DNA from: Ruminococcus sp.
GTDB lineage: Bacteria; Bacillota; Clostridia; Oscillospirales; Acutalibacteraceae
DNA: 55,027 nucleotides
Assembly: GCA_017457955.1 (NCBI GenBank)
Contig: JAFTGL010000003.1
Coordinates: 1 to 55,027, forward strand
Reading direction: 5' to 3'
Shown: positions 25,304-33,744 of the stretch, piece after piece
Position numbering within the stretch: position 1 is the first letter of the stretch
Layout of the letters: every line of letters begins with the position of its first letter
The notes under the pieces: model-generated
Databases searched by the model: none
Told to the model about the DNA's origin: nothing
Seen by the model: only the letters and a program-made list of their open reading frames with translations
Translations under genes and position numbers: made by a program

Positions 25304-26422
25304 ATGCAAATGAAAATCGGATGCGTAAAAGAAATCAAAAACAATGAGTTCCGCGTCGGCTTGACGCCGGATAACGTCGCTTCTTATGTTGCGGCAGGTC
25401 ATCACGTTTATATCGAGAAGGGCGCCGGCGTCGGCTCGGGCTTTTCTGACACCGAATATGTTGAAGCGGGCGCTTCGCTGATCGACAACGCGGCTGACGT
25501 CTGGAATCTCGTCGATATGATGGTCAAGGTCAAAGAACCGCTCGAGGAAGAATACGCTTTCTTCCGCGAGGGACTCATCCTCTATACATATCTCCATCTT
25601 GCAGCTGACAAGAAGCAGATGGACGCCCTGCTTGACGGCAAGGTCAAGGCGGTCGCTTACGAGACCTTACAGGAGACCGACCGCTCGCTGCCTCTCTTGG
25701 CTCCGATGTCCCAGATCGCGGGTCGTCTGTCGATCCAGGAAGGCGCGAAGTATCTGGAGAAGCGCTTCGGCGGCGAGGGTATCCTGCTCGCGGGCGTTCC
25801 CGGTACTCCCAAGGCGAACGTCGTGATCCTCGGCGGCGGCACGGTAGGTCTGAACGCCTGCAAGATCGCTGTCGGTATGGGCGCGAACGTTACCATCCTC
25901 GATATCAACCTCAAACGTCTTGAAGAGCTGGATAACCTCTTCGGCGCGCATATTCAGACCCTCGTCAGCAGTGAGAGCAACATCGAGCGCGTATTGAAAG
26001 ATGCTGACCTTGTGATCGGCTCCGTGCTGATCCCCGGCGCTTCCACCCCGAAGCTGTTCAAGAAAAAGTATCTGTCCGAGATGAAGGACGGCGCGGTTTT
26101 TGTCGACGTCGCGATCGACCAGGGCGGCTGCGGCGAGACCAGCCGTGTCACCACCCATGACGAGCCGGTATACATCGAAGAGGGCGTTGTCCATTACTGT
26201 GTCGGCAACATGCCCGGCGCTGTTCCGAGAACCAGCACCATCGCGCTGACCAACGCTACCCTGCGTTACGGCTTGCAGATCGCTGAGAACGGTCTTGAGG
26301 AAGCCTGCAAAAAGAGCGGCGTCATCGCTTCGGGCGTGAACTGCTACCTCGGCAAGATCACCAATGAGAATGTCGCGAAGGCGCACGACGGCGAGTATGT
26401 CGATCTTAACACCTTGATTTAA
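25304..26422 (+). CDS. ald: Alanine dehydrogenase
   Basis: A 372-residue enzyme with the Ald N-terminal MKIGCVKEIKNNEFRVGLTP, the VKVKEP lysine and YLHLAADK histidine of the active site, and the NAD-binding loop VVILGGGTVGLNACKIA. It interconverts L-alanine and pyruvate plus ammonia with NAD(H). Alanine metabolism supports spore development and germination in Bacillus, which makes the place next to sigG suggestive, but it has its own transcription unit. ATG 25304 is favoured by AAAGG five bases upstream; ATG 25310 is the alternative. Closed by the bidirectional terminator at 26437-26473. Confidence 0.96.
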   Translation: MQMKIGCVKEIKNNEFRVGLTPDNVASYVAAGHHVYIEKGAGVGSGFSDTEYVEAGASLIDNAADVWNLVDMMVKVKEPLEEEYAFFREGLILYTYLHLAADKKQMDALLDGKVKAVAYETLQETDRSLPLLAPMSQIAGRLSIQEGAKYLEKRFGGEGILLAGVPGTPKANVVILGGGTVGLNACKIAVGMGANVTILDINLKRLEELDNLFGAHIQTLVSSESNIERVLKDADLVIGSVLIPGASTPKLFKKKYLSEMKDGAVFVDVAIDQGGCGETSRVTTHDEPVYIEEGVVHYCVGNMPGAVPRTSTIALTNATLRYGLQIAENGLEEACKKSGVIASGVNCYLGKITNENVAKAHDGEYVDLNTLI

Positions 26423-26436
26423 CAGAATACCGCATA

Positions 26437-26473
26437 CAAAAACTCCCCGATTCGGTGAATCGGGGAGTTGATT
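26437..26473. terminator. Bidirectional terminator between ald and the aquaporin gene
   Basis: AACTCCCCGATTC (26441-26453) and GAATCGGGGAGTT (26457-26469) form a perfect 13 bp stem with a 3 nt loop; A-rich before and T-rich after. Confidence 0.92.
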
Positions 26474-26486
26474 GCTTTATAGGGGA

Positions 26487-27149
26487 TTATTCAGCTTCTT
26501 TGCTCTTGATGAGGAATCTGTAAACCAGAGCCGCCAGAGCGCCGCCAACCAGCGGAGCTACGAGGAATACCCAGTAGCAGGCGAGAGCGTCGCCGCCCTT
26601 GAGGATAGCAGGACCGAAGGAACGCGCGGGGTTGACAGAAGTGCCGGTGAAGTAGATGCCGAAGATGTGGACCAGCGTCAGGGTCAGACCGATGACGACG
26701 CCGGCGATCTTCTCATACTTCTTCTTCGAGGTAACGCTCAGGATAACCAGAACGAATACGAAGGTCAGGATGCACTCGATGATCAGGGACTTGATCACAC
26801 TGCTGTCATACAGGGCATTGGTGCCGAGGCTTGTGTCAAAGCCGACCAGCGCGCCGAGAACAGCCGCGCCCGCGGTAGCGCCCGCAAACTGAGCGATGAT
26901 GTAGATGATGAAGTCAACAAAGCTCATGCCGCCGCTCAGCAGAACGCCGATGGAAACAGCGGGGTTGATGTGGCAGCCGGAAACGTTGCCGATGGAATAC
27001 GCCATCGCTACGATGACCAGACCGAACGCCAGAGCGGTCAGGATGTACGCGCCGGGATGCTCGGGGGAGCACTCCAGAACGGTAGCGGTGCCGCATGCGA
27101 ACAGTACCAGCACGAAGGTGCCGATAAATTCTGCACAGAATTTTTTCAT
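26487..27149 (-). CDS. Aquaporin (MIP family)
   Basis: A 220-residue channel with six spans and both NPA half-helices, HINPAVS (~65) and SVNPARS (~185). The selectivity filter looks like AqpZ (Arg after the second NPA, Thr in TGTSVNPARS, His in the preceding helix), so orthodox water transport is more likely than glycerol. The start at 27149 is fixed by AAAGGAGAG. It has its own promoter (27202-27230) and stands convergent to ald. Role in osmotic balance is inferred. Confidence 0.93.
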   Translation of the reverse strand: MKKFCAEFIGTFVLVLFACGTATVLECSPEHPGAYILTALAFGLVIVAMAYSIGNVSGCHINPAVSIGVLLSGGMSFVDFIIYIIAQFAGATAGAAVLGALVGFDTSLGTNALYDSSVIKSLIIECILTFVFVLVILSVTSKKKYEKIAGVVIGLTLTLVHIFGIYFTGTSVNPARSFGPAILKGGDALACYWVFLVAPLVGGALAALVYRFLIKSKEAE

Positions 27150-27201
27150 TTTTGTCTCTCCTTTGATTTTGGTTTCTGAATGACTAAAAGTCATCATCTA
27201 T

Positions 27202-27230
27202 ATCATAACAGAGCTTTCGGTTAAAATCAA
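27202..27230 (-). promoter_or_regulatory. Sigma-A promoter of the aquaporin gene
   Basis: On the minus strand TTGATT (27230-27225) and TATGAT (27207-27202) at 17 bp. Confidence 0.75.
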
Positions 27231-27268
27231 CTATAAATTTATCGAAATATGTGTATTATTTATTATTT

Positions 27269-27847
27269 TTACACGGAAATGACTCCGGTGTAACCAAAAA
27301 TGATGCCGATCACAGCGGAGCCGACAATAATCAGGATCGGATTGAGCTTTTTATACAGCAGGAGAAAAAGCGCCGCGGCAAAGATCCCCAAGGATACATA
27401 GAAGTTTGCCGAGAGAAAGGTCTCCGTTTTAATTCCTCCTGAGAAAAATACTTCCAAGCCGACCGACATTACCGTAGCGGCGATCAGTCCGACAACGGTG
27501 CTTTTCAGTCCGAGCATCGCTCCCTGCACGATAGTGCTCTGCTTGAATTTCTCGTAGACCTTCGCGATCAGGATGATGATGATAAACGGCGGCAGAACCA
27601 GTCCTAATGTCGAGAGTACCGCGCCGGGGAAGCCGCCGACCTCACTGCCGATGTAGGTGGAGATATTCACCGCGAACGCGCCGGGGGTGCTCTCGGAGAC
27701 GGCGATGAAGTCGACCAGCTCGCGGGTCGTCATCCATCCGTGTCGGAGCACGGTCTCTTCGATAAAGGGGATCATCGCGTAGCCGCCGCCGAAGGTCAGC
27801 GCGCCCATCTTGAAGAATTCGAGGAACAGCAGTAAAAAGATACTCAT
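27269..27847 (-). CDS. Chromate transporter family protein, second half
   Basis: A 192-residue membrane protein of the short-chain CHR family, with the signature FFKMGALTFGGGYAMIPF at the N-terminus and SESTPGAFAVN in the first loop; about five to six spans. Short CHR proteins work in pairs of opposite topology. It overlaps the upstream partner by four bases. The physiological substrate is unknown; chromate or sulfate is only the family name. Confidence 0.88.
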   Translation of the reverse strand: MSIFLLLFLEFFKMGALTFGGGYAMIPFIEETVLRHGWMTTRELVDFIAVSESTPGAFAVNISTYIGSEVGGFPGAVLSTLGLVLPPFIIIILIAKVYEKFKQSTIVQGAMLGLKSTVVGLIAATVMSVGLEVFFSGGIKTETFLSANFYVSLGIFAAALFLLLYKKLNPILIIVGSAVIGIIFGYTGVISV

Positions 27848-28407
27848 AGCTTTTTCCCCGCTTTCTTCGCGATCAGCGTCGCCGCCAGTCCAATGACCGC
27901 CGCGGATACGATGACGATGATGACGTTTGCCGAGAAGAACGCGACCGTCGCGAAGGACGCCGCCATGATGATATAGGCGACGATATTCTTCGGGGCTTTT
28001 TTGAACATCGAGACGACCGCCTTGATCAGCAGCGCCAGCACGCCTGCGCGGATACCGAAGAAGGCGTATTTGATGACCTGCAGTTCTTCAAAGGTGCGCA
28101 GGAACAGCGAGATGATGTAGATGATGACGAACGACGGAAGCACAACGCCGAAGGTCGCCGCAAACGCGCCGCAAACGCCCGCAATCTTGTAGCCGATGAA
28201 GGTTGCGGAGCAGATGGCGATCGGTCCGGGGGTCGTTTCCGAGATCGCGACGACCTCAAGCAGGTCGTCCGCGTCGATCCATCCCTTTTTGTCGGTGATC
28301 TCATTTTCGATGATCGGGATCATCGCGTAGCCGCCGCCGAAGGTGACCACGCCGATTTTCATAAAGGTGAGAAAAAGCTGTAAGCACAGCTTGAACTTTT
28401 GTTTCAT
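27844..28407 (-). CDS. Chromate transporter family protein, first half
   Basis: A 187-residue short-chain CHR protein with FMKIGVVTFGGGYAMIPI and AISETTPGPIAI, about five to six spans. It forms the pair with the overlapping downstream gene. Upstream, a frame with plausible protein-like sequence runs into the start codon (TGA overlapping ATG) but has no start of its own; see findings. No clear terminator for the pair was seen. Confidence 0.88.
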   Translation of the reverse strand: MKQKFKLCLQLFLTFMKIGVVTFGGGYAMIPIIENEITDKKGWIDADDLLEVVAISETTPGPIAICSATFIGYKIAGVCGAFAATFGVVLPSFVIIYIISLFLRTFEELQVIKYAFFGIRAGVLALLIKAVVSMFKKAPKNIVAYIIMAASFATVAFFSANVIIVIVSAAVIGLAATLIAKKAGKKL

Positions 28408-28528
28408 AATATTTCACTCTTGGTAATGATGTGTTTCTCTTTCAAATAGTGATAAGGTACGGATCCGCCGTTAATGCCGGTGATGGACCACGCCTGCGGG
28501 GCAAAAGGCGGAAAAATAGACGCGCGCG

Positions 28529-28711
28529 TCAGTTTTGTTTTTCGACTATCTTGTAATCGTCGCTGAAGCGAAAGTAGGGACAGCTTGAATCGCTCCCGCT
28601 CATGAATCGTGCGAGGTCGTCCTCGTCGAGATTGACCGAACACTCATAGTCGTCGTAGTATTCGTTATAGTTGTAGTATGCGCAGAATTCACAGCTTGTT
28701 TTCCCTGCCAT
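28529..28711 (-). CDS. Small Cys-rich DUF6472-like protein
   Basis: A 60-residue acidic protein with four cysteines: CEFC at the N-terminus, one in YECSVNLDEDD and one in SSCPYF. It is the kind of short conserved clostridial protein annotated as DUF6472 (C-x2-C...CxVNLDED...CPYF). The cysteines probably bind one zinc or an iron-sulfur cluster. AGGAG precedes the ATG, and a good divergent promoter lies at 28739-28767. It is divergent from the flavodiiron gene. Function unknown. Confidence 0.75.
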   Translation of the reverse strand: MAGKTSCEFCAYYNYNEYYDDYECSVNLDEDDLARFMSGSDSSCPYFRFSDDYKIVEKQN

Positions 28712-28738
28712 AGTATCACTCCTGTTCGTTGTCTAAAT

Positions 28739-28767
28739 AGTATAACAAAAGTGCGAAAAATTTTCAA
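28739..28767 (-). promoter_or_regulatory. Sigma-A promoter of the DUF6472-chr unit
   Basis: On the minus strand TTGAAA (28767-28762) and TATACT (28744-28739) at 17 bp. It sits back to back with the promoter of the flavodiiron gene. Confidence 0.75.
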
Positions 28768-28774
28768 TATGTTG

Positions 28775-28803
28775 TTGCTTTTTTACTGTATTTCCGCTAT
28801 ACT
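28775..28803 (+). promoter_or_regulatory. Sigma-A promoter of the flavodiiron gene
   Basis: TTGCTT (28775-28780) and TATACT (28798-28803) at 17 bp, 31 bp before the start. Confidence 0.6.
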
Positions 28804-28834
28804 TGATTTAACTATTTATAAGGAGATGATTCCT

Positions 28835-30625
28835 ATGTTCATTACAAACGATATCAAGTACATCGGCGTCAACGACCACGACATCGATCTGTTCGAGGGT
28901 CAGTACATCGTGCCGAACGGTATGGCATACAATTCCTATGCCATCGTCGATGATAAGATCGCGATCATGGACTCCGTCGATCAGCACTTCGGCGATCAGT
29001 GGCTCGGCAACATCAAAGCCGCTTTGGGAGACCGCAAGCCCGATTATCTGGTGGTACAGCATATGGAGCCCGACCACAGCGCGAATATCGATAACTTCCT
29101 GAAAGCCTATCCCGAGGCGACCGTCGTCTCATCCGTCAAAGCGTTCAATATGATGATGAATTTCTTCGGCACCGATTACGCCGACAGACGCATCGTCGTC
29201 AAAGAGGGCGACACCCTCGAGCTCGGCAAGCATGTGCTGAACTTCGTCGGCGCACCGATGGTGCATTGGCCCGAGGTATTGATGACCTACGACAGCACCG
29301 ACAAGGTCCTGTTCTCCGCGGATGGCTTCGGCAAATTCGGCGCTCTTGACGTCGACGAGGACTGGGCGTGTGAAGCCCGTCGTTACTACATCGGCATCGT
29401 GGGCAAGTACGGTCCCCAGGTACAGAACGTTCTGAAAAAGGCTGCGGGTCTGGATATTCAGATCATCTGCCCGCTTCACGGTCCCGTGCTTTCCGAGAAC
29501 CTCGGTTACTACATCGATCTGTATAACACCTGGTCAAGCTACGGCGTAGAGACCGACGGCATCATGATCGCCTACACCTCCGTTTACGGTCACACCAAAA
29601 AGGCGGTCGAGATCCTTGCCGAAAAACTGCGCGCTGCAGGCTGTCCGAAGGTAGCGGTTAACGACCTCGCCCGTGAGGATATGGCGGAGTGTGTTGAGGA
29701 CGCGTTCCGTTACGGCAAGATCGTCCTTGCCACCACCACCTACAACGCGGATATCTTCCCGTTTATGCGCGAGTTTATCAACCACCTCACCGAACGCAAC
29801 TTCCAGAACAAGACCGTCGCGTTTATCGAGAACGGTTCCTGGGCGCCTCTGGCTGAAAAAACCATGCGCAAAATGCTTGAAGGCTGCAAGCACATCACCT
29901 ATACCGACAACAATGTTCATATCAAGTCCGCTCTGAACGACCTCAACATGGAAGAGATCGACGCTTTGTGCGAAGAGCTGACCATGGATTATGTCGCGAA
30001 AGATAATGAGAAGGCGGATAAGAACGACCTGACCGCGCTGTTCAATATCGGCTACGGTCTGTATGTCGTTACCGCAAAGGACGGCGCGAAGGACAACGGC
30101 TGTATCGTCAACACCGTTTCCCAGGTCACCAACACCCCGAACCGTATCGCCGTCTGTATCAACAAGAAGAACCTGACTCACGACATGGTCTTAAAGACCG
30201 GCGTGATGAACGTCAACTGCCTGTCTACCGACGCGCCGTTCAGCGTGTTTGAGCACTTCGGCTTCCAGAGCGGCAGAGATGTCAACAAAATCATCGGCGA
30301 AGGTATCCTGCGTTCCGACAACGGCGTCGCGTTCCTTGGTCAGTACATCAACTCCTTCATGTCGCTGAAGGTGGAGCAGACCGTCGACCTCGACACCCAC
30401 ACCATGTTCATCTGCGCGGTCACCGAAGCGCGCGTCATCACCGACGTCGAGACCATGACCTACACCTACTACCAGAACAACGTCAAGCCCAAGCCCGAGA
30501 CTGACGGCAAGAAGGGCTGGGTCTGCAAGGTCTGCGGCTACGTCTACGAGGGCGAGGAACTGCCCGACGACTTCATCTGCCCGCTGTGTAAGCACGGCGC
30601 AGCGGACTTTGAGCCGATCGAATGA
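28835..30625 (+). CDS. Flavodiiron protein fused to flavin reductase and rubredoxin
   Basis: A 596-residue multidomain enzyme. Residues 1-250: metallo-beta-lactamase diiron domain with HMEPDH (76-81). About 255-395: flavodoxin with YTSVYGHTKK. About 420-550: flavin-reductase-like domain. About 560-596: rubredoxin with CKVCGY and CPLC. It reduces O2 to water and/or NO to N2O, with electrons fed internally by the fused reductase and rubredoxin; it protects anaerobes from oxygen. The start at 28835 follows AAGGAGATG. Next to a second, free rubredoxin gene. O2 versus NO preference cannot be read. Confidence 0.93.
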   Translation: MFITNDIKYIGVNDHDIDLFEGQYIVPNGMAYNSYAIVDDKIAIMDSVDQHFGDQWLGNIKAALGDRKPDYLVVQHMEPDHSANIDNFLKAYPEATVVSSVKAFNMMMNFFGTDYADRRIVVKEGDTLELGKHVLNFVGAPMVHWPEVLMTYDSTDKVLFSADGFGKFGALDVDEDWACEARRYYIGIVGKYGPQVQNVLKKAAGLDIQIICPLHGPVLSENLGYYIDLYNTWSSYGVETDGIMIAYTSVYGHTKKAVEILAEKLRAAGCPKVAVNDLAREDMAECVEDAFRYGKIVLATTTYNADIFPFMREFINHLTERNFQNKTVAFIENGSWAPLAEKTMRKMLEGCKHITYTDNNVHIKSALNDLNMEEIDALCEELTMDYVAKDNEKADKNDLTALFNIGYGLYVVTAKDGAKDNGCIVNTVSQVTNTPNRIAVCINKKNLTHDMVLKTGVMNVNCLSTDAPFSVFEHFGFQSGRDVNKIIGEGILRSDNGVAFLGQYINSFMSLKVEQTVDLDTHTMFICAVTEARVITDVETMTYTYYQNNVKPKPETDGKKGWVCKVCGYVYEGEELPDDFICPLCKHGAADFEPIE

Positions 30626-30651
30626 TCGGATGATTGTAACAGGAGGTCAAG

Positions 30652-31545
30652 ATGGGACTGTTTGATAAAAAATACTGTGATGTCTGCGGGAACAAGATCG
30701 GACTCTTGGGCAACCGCAAGTTAGAGGACGGTAATCTCTGCAAGGACTGCGCGAAGAAGCTCTCTCCGTGGTTCAGCGAACGCCGCCACAGCACGCTTTC
30801 CGAGATCAAAGCACAGCTCGATTACCGCGAAGCGAACAAGGCGAAGGTCGCCGCGTTCTACGCCCATAAGACGCTCGGCAACAGAACAAAGCTGATGATC
30901 GATCGTCAGAAGCGTCAGTTCATGGTCGCAAAGACGTCCAACATCAATGAGGAAAACCCCGACGTACTGGACTTCTCCATGGCGCGCGGGTGTGAGACGA
31001 TCATCGACGAGCACCGCAATGAGAAGAAGCAAAGAAATGCCGACGGCAGCTATGTCAGCTACCATCCGCCCCGCTATGAGTATTCCTATACCATGAAGGT
31101 CAAGATCTTTGTCGACAATCCCTACTTTGATGAGATCAGCTTTGACATCAGCGACGGCTACATCAATACCGGTGAGGTCAGCATGACCGGCAACGGTAAT
31201 TGGACAGTCAACCGCGTCGGCGTGGGCTTTACCGACAGCAGGAACATTCAGAAGTATAACGAGTGCGTTCAGCTGGGCAACGAGATCAAGGCGGAGATCG
31301 ACAGCATGCAGGGCAGCGGTTATATGGGTCAGCAGGATCCGATCGCGCAGGCTATGCAGACTGCCGCTGAGGTGAATCGTATGCGTGAACAGGCGATGGG
31401 TAACGGCGCGATGCAGTTTGGCAGTCAGCAGTACGGCGCACAGCCTGCGGCTCAGCCCGCCATGAACGCGACATGGACATGCCCCTTCTGCGATACCGTC
31501 AATAACGGAAAATTCTGTGAGGGCTGCGGCGCGAAGCGTCCGTGA
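30652..31545 (+). CDS. DUF4428 protein with two zinc ribbons
   Basis: A 297-residue protein. The N-terminus is a treble-clef/zinc ribbon (YCDVCGNKIG, then LCKDC), matching DUF4428. The middle ~190 residues are a beta-rich domain of unknown role followed by a Gln/Met/Gly-rich linker, and the C-terminus is another ribbon (CPFCDTVNNGKFCEGCG). It has no signal peptide or membrane span. It lies between two rubredoxin-bearing genes in a probable operon and has an AGGAGG SD. Function unknown; perhaps a scaffold or sensor. Confidence 0.75.
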   Translation: MGLFDKKYCDVCGNKIGLLGNRKLEDGNLCKDCAKKLSPWFSERRHSTLSEIKAQLDYREANKAKVAAFYAHKTLGNRTKLMIDRQKRQFMVAKTSNINEENPDVLDFSMARGCETIIDEHRNEKKQRNADGSYVSYHPPRYEYSYTMKVKIFVDNPYFDEISFDISDGYINTGEVSMTGNGNWTVNRVGVGFTDSRNIQKYNECVQLGNEIKAEIDSMQGSGYMGQQDPIAQAMQTAAEVNRMREQAMGNGAMQFGSQQYGAQPAAQPAMNATWTCPFCDTVNNGKFCEGCGAKRP

Positions 31546-31580
31546 TGGCTTTTGCAGGTAAAAAATAAAGGAGACCGAAT

Positions 31581-31718
31581 ATGAAAACTTATGTATGCAA
31601 CGTTTGCGGTTATGTTTACGATCCCGCTGAGAACAACGGCATAGCCTTCGAGGATCTGCCCGACGATTATGTCTGCCCCCTCTGCGGCGTAGGCAAAGAA
31701 GATTTCAGCGAAGAATAA
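31581..31718 (+). CDS. Rubredoxin
   Basis: A 45-residue protein not longer than a typical rubredoxin core: [15 protein letters not shown] at the start and [12 protein letters not shown] near the end, giving the two CxxC knuckles that bind one iron. It is a small cytoplasmic electron carrier, likely donor to the flavodiiron enzyme two genes upstream. AAAGGAG at 31567-31573 precedes ATG 31581. A terminator follows at once. Confidence 0.95.
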   Translation: MKTYVCNVCGYVYDPAENNGIAFEDLPDDYVCPLCGVGKEDFSEE

Positions 31719-31736
31719 TCACGCAAAAGCATGATG

Positions 31737-31767
31737 AAAGCCCTGTCCAAATCGGACAGGGCTTTTG
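31737..31767. terminator. Terminator after rubredoxin, shared with the trp operon
   Basis: AAAGCCCTGTCC (31737-31748) and GGACAGGGCTTT (31754-31765) form a 12 bp stem with TTTT on the plus side; on the minus strand the tail is shorter. Confidence 0.88.
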
Positions 31768-31783
31768 CTATGTTTAGTATCAA

Positions 31784-32572
31784 TCAGTTACCGAGTAACA
31801 TTCTGTCGTTGTCGAGTGCTTTGCCCGCGGCTTCCTTGAACTTGTCAAGCAGGTCGTTGACGGTCAGTCCCGCACGTTCTTCGCCCTCGGTATCGTAGAT
31901 GATGTTGCCTTGGTTCATCATGATGGTACGGTTGCCCAGCTCCAAGGCGCTCTGCATGTTGTGGGTGATCATCATACAGGTCAGCTTGTGTTCCTCGACG
32001 ATCTTCTTCGTCAGCTCCAGCACCTTTTCCGCAGTGGCAGGGTCGAGAGCGGCAGTGTGCTCATCAAGCAGGAGCAGCTTCGGCGGGTTGATGGTCGCCA
32101 TCATCAGCGTCAGCGCCTGACGCTGTCCGCCCGACAGCAGTCCGACAGGCTGCTGCATCCTGTCCTCAAGCCCCATGTCAAGGGGTCTGAGGCACTCCTT
32201 AAAGCGTTCCTTATCCTTTTTGGAGATGGAGCTCAGCCAGCCGCCGTGTCCCGCGGCAAGGGCTAAGTTTTCCTCGATCGTCATGCCCGGCGCGGAGCCC
32301 TTCATCGGGTCCTGGAACAGCCGTCCGATACTGCGGGCGCGTTTGTGCTCGGGCGTCAGGGTGATATCCTCTCCGTCCAGCACGATCCGTCCCTCGTCGG
32401 AGATAAAGGTGCCGCCGATCACGTTGAACAGCGTGCTCTTGCCTGCGCCGTTCGCGCCGATGATGGTGATGAAATCGCCCTTTTTGACGTGCAGGCTCAG
32501 GTCTTTGACAGCGGTTTTTTCATTGATCGTGCCCTTGTTGAAGGTCAGGGAAATATTCTCGATCTTAAGCAT
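31784..32572 (-). CDS. trpZ: ABC transporter ATPase of a TrpXYZ-type system
   Basis: A 262-residue ABC ATPase: Walker A GANGAGKST, signature LLSGGQRQAL, Walker B LLLLDEHTAALDP, switch MITHNMQS. It belongs to the LivG/F-like branch that goes with TrpX-type binding proteins. It is the last gene of the T-box-controlled trpB-trpX-trpY-trpZ unit and overlaps the permease gene by 8 bp. Predicted role: energising uptake of tryptophan or a precursor. Family is sure, substrate is inferred from the T-box. Confidence 0.85.
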   Translation of the reverse strand: MLKIENISLTFNKGTINEKTAVKDLSLHVKKGDFITIIGANGAGKSTLFNVIGGTFISDEGRIVLDGEDITLTPEHKRARSIGRLFQDPMKGSAPGMTIEENLALAAGHGGWLSSISKKDKERFKECLRPLDMGLEDRMQQPVGLLSGGQRQALTLMMATINPPKLLLLDEHTAALDPATAEKVLELTKKIVEEHKLTCMMITHNMQSALELGNRTIMMNQGNIIYDTEGEERAGLTVNDLLDKFKEAAGKALDNDRMLLGN

Positions 32573-33560
32573 TGTCTCTGCCCGCCTTTCTGTGCTTTAA
32601 TCTGCGCACGAACATCGGGTATTTGCTCTTGAGGTAAGGTCCCGTGATCGCAATGATGACGATGACGGAGGATACCAGCTTGAGCATGAACGACGGCATA
32701 TGGAAACGCAGGGCGATGGTGTATACGATACGGAAGATGACCGCGCCGATGACCGCGCCGATCGCGCGTGTCGGGATCTTGCCCCTGCCCATGAACGCGC
32801 CGCCGATCAGCAGCGCCGCCAAGGCGACCGTGACCATGCCCGTGCCGACGTCGATCGACATGCTTTTCTGGCTCTGGGCGAACAGACAGCCCGAAAGCGC
32901 GGTGAAGGAGTTCGAAATACATAAGCCGACGATAGTGGTCATCGTGGGATTGATCGAGGAGGAGCGCACCATATCGGGATTGTTGCCCGTCGCGCGGATC
33001 GCAAGACCCAGACGCGTGCGCAGGAAGAGGGAAAGGAAGAGGATGACCAGCGCGACCGCGACCAGACCGATCACGATCTCGTTGCTGAAGAAGGCGAGGA
33101 TCTTCGCAATCACGGAGTTCTTATCCGCGCCGAACAGCCCGAGGATCCCGTTCTGTACGCTGTCGTTGACGGGCTTGAGCTTGGTGAAGATGGTTTCGGT
33201 CTTGTTGAGGTTCAAAAGCGACTTGTTGCCCATGATGGCGATGTTGATGGAGTACAGTCCCGTGTTGACGATAATACCTGCGAGCAGGCTGTCGACGCCC
33301 ATCTTTGTTTGCAGGATCGCGGTGACAAAGCCCGAGATCAGACCCGCCAGCATGGCGACCGGCAGCGACAGATAGGGGTGACCCGCTATCGCGACCATTG
33401 CTCCGACCGCCGCACCGAGGGTGTAACAGCCGTCGGTGGAAAGGTCGCAGACGTTGAGCATGCTGTAGCTCAGAAACAGCGCCAATACGACCAATGCGTT
33501 GAATAGTCCCAGCTCAAACGCTGTGGGCAGCGAGCTGAGCAGTCCTGAGAAGAATCCCAT
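32565..33560 (-). CDS. trpY: ABC transporter permease of a TrpXYZ-type system
   Basis: A 331-residue polytopic protein (about eight to nine spans) of the branched-chain amino acid/ribose permease family, with LSYSMLNVCDLSTDGCYTLG and GRGKIPTRAIGAVIGA segments typical of TrpY-like permeases. The start at 33560 (MGFFSGLL) is set by AAAGGATG. It is 184 bp downstream of the binding-protein gene, a gap that holds an inverted repeat and a GC-rich hairpin. Forms the membrane channel with the ATPase encoded next. Confidence 0.85.
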   Translation of the reverse strand: MGFFSGLLSSLPTAFELGLFNALVVLALFLSYSMLNVCDLSTDGCYTLGAAVGAMVAIAGHPYLSLPVAMLAGLISGFVTAILQTKMGVDSLLAGIIVNTGLYSINIAIMGNKSLLNLNKTETIFTKLKPVNDSVQNGILGLFGADKNSVIAKILAFFSNEIVIGLVAVALVILFLSLFLRTRLGLAIRATGNNPDMVRSSSINPTMTTIVGLCISNSFTALSGCLFAQSQKSMSIDVGTGMVTVALAALLIGGAFMGRGKIPTRAIGAVIGAVIFRIVYTIALRFHMPSFMLKLVSSVIVIIAITGPYLKSKYPMFVRRLKHRKAGRDNA

Positions 33561-33587
33561 GTTATCATCCTTTCTGTGCAATGAGAA

Positions 33588-33649
33588 ATTAGGAATTAGG
33601 AATGAGGAACATCAGCCGTGTTCATGATTTCTCATTCCTAATTCTTAAT
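33588..33649. repeat. AT-rich palindromic repeat within the trp operon
   Basis: AATTAGGAATGAG (33594-33606) is the exact reverse complement of CTCATTCCTAATT (33631-33643), and the match continues with one mismatch outward to 33588 and 33649. The left arm also holds a short direct repeat of AATTAGG. Such ATTAGGAAT palindromes look like small non-coding mobile or REP-like repeats; only this copy was seen in the window. Confidence 0.6.
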
Positions 33650-33661
33650 CATAACGCTGTT

Positions 33662-33691
33662 GACAGGACTGCCCCGCGGAGCAGTCCTGTC
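33662..33691. other. GC-rich hairpin between trpX and trpY
   Basis: GACAGGACTGC (33662-33672) and GCAGTCCTGTC (33681-33691) form an 11 bp perfect stem with an 8 nt loop. Without a T run on the minus strand it is probably an mRNA-stabilising or partial attenuating element that lets the binding protein be made in excess over the permease. Confidence 0.7.
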
Positions 33692-33744
33692 TTACTGAGT
33701 ATATCACGTTTTTACTGCGGTGACAAGCGCCGCGCAGAGGTTTA

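Noticed and set aside
28404-28643. 79-codon minus-strand gene overlapping DUF6472
   Set aside because: Most of it is an out-of-frame shadow of the DUF6472 gene; only the last ~40 codons look protein-like and are reported as a remnant candidate instead.
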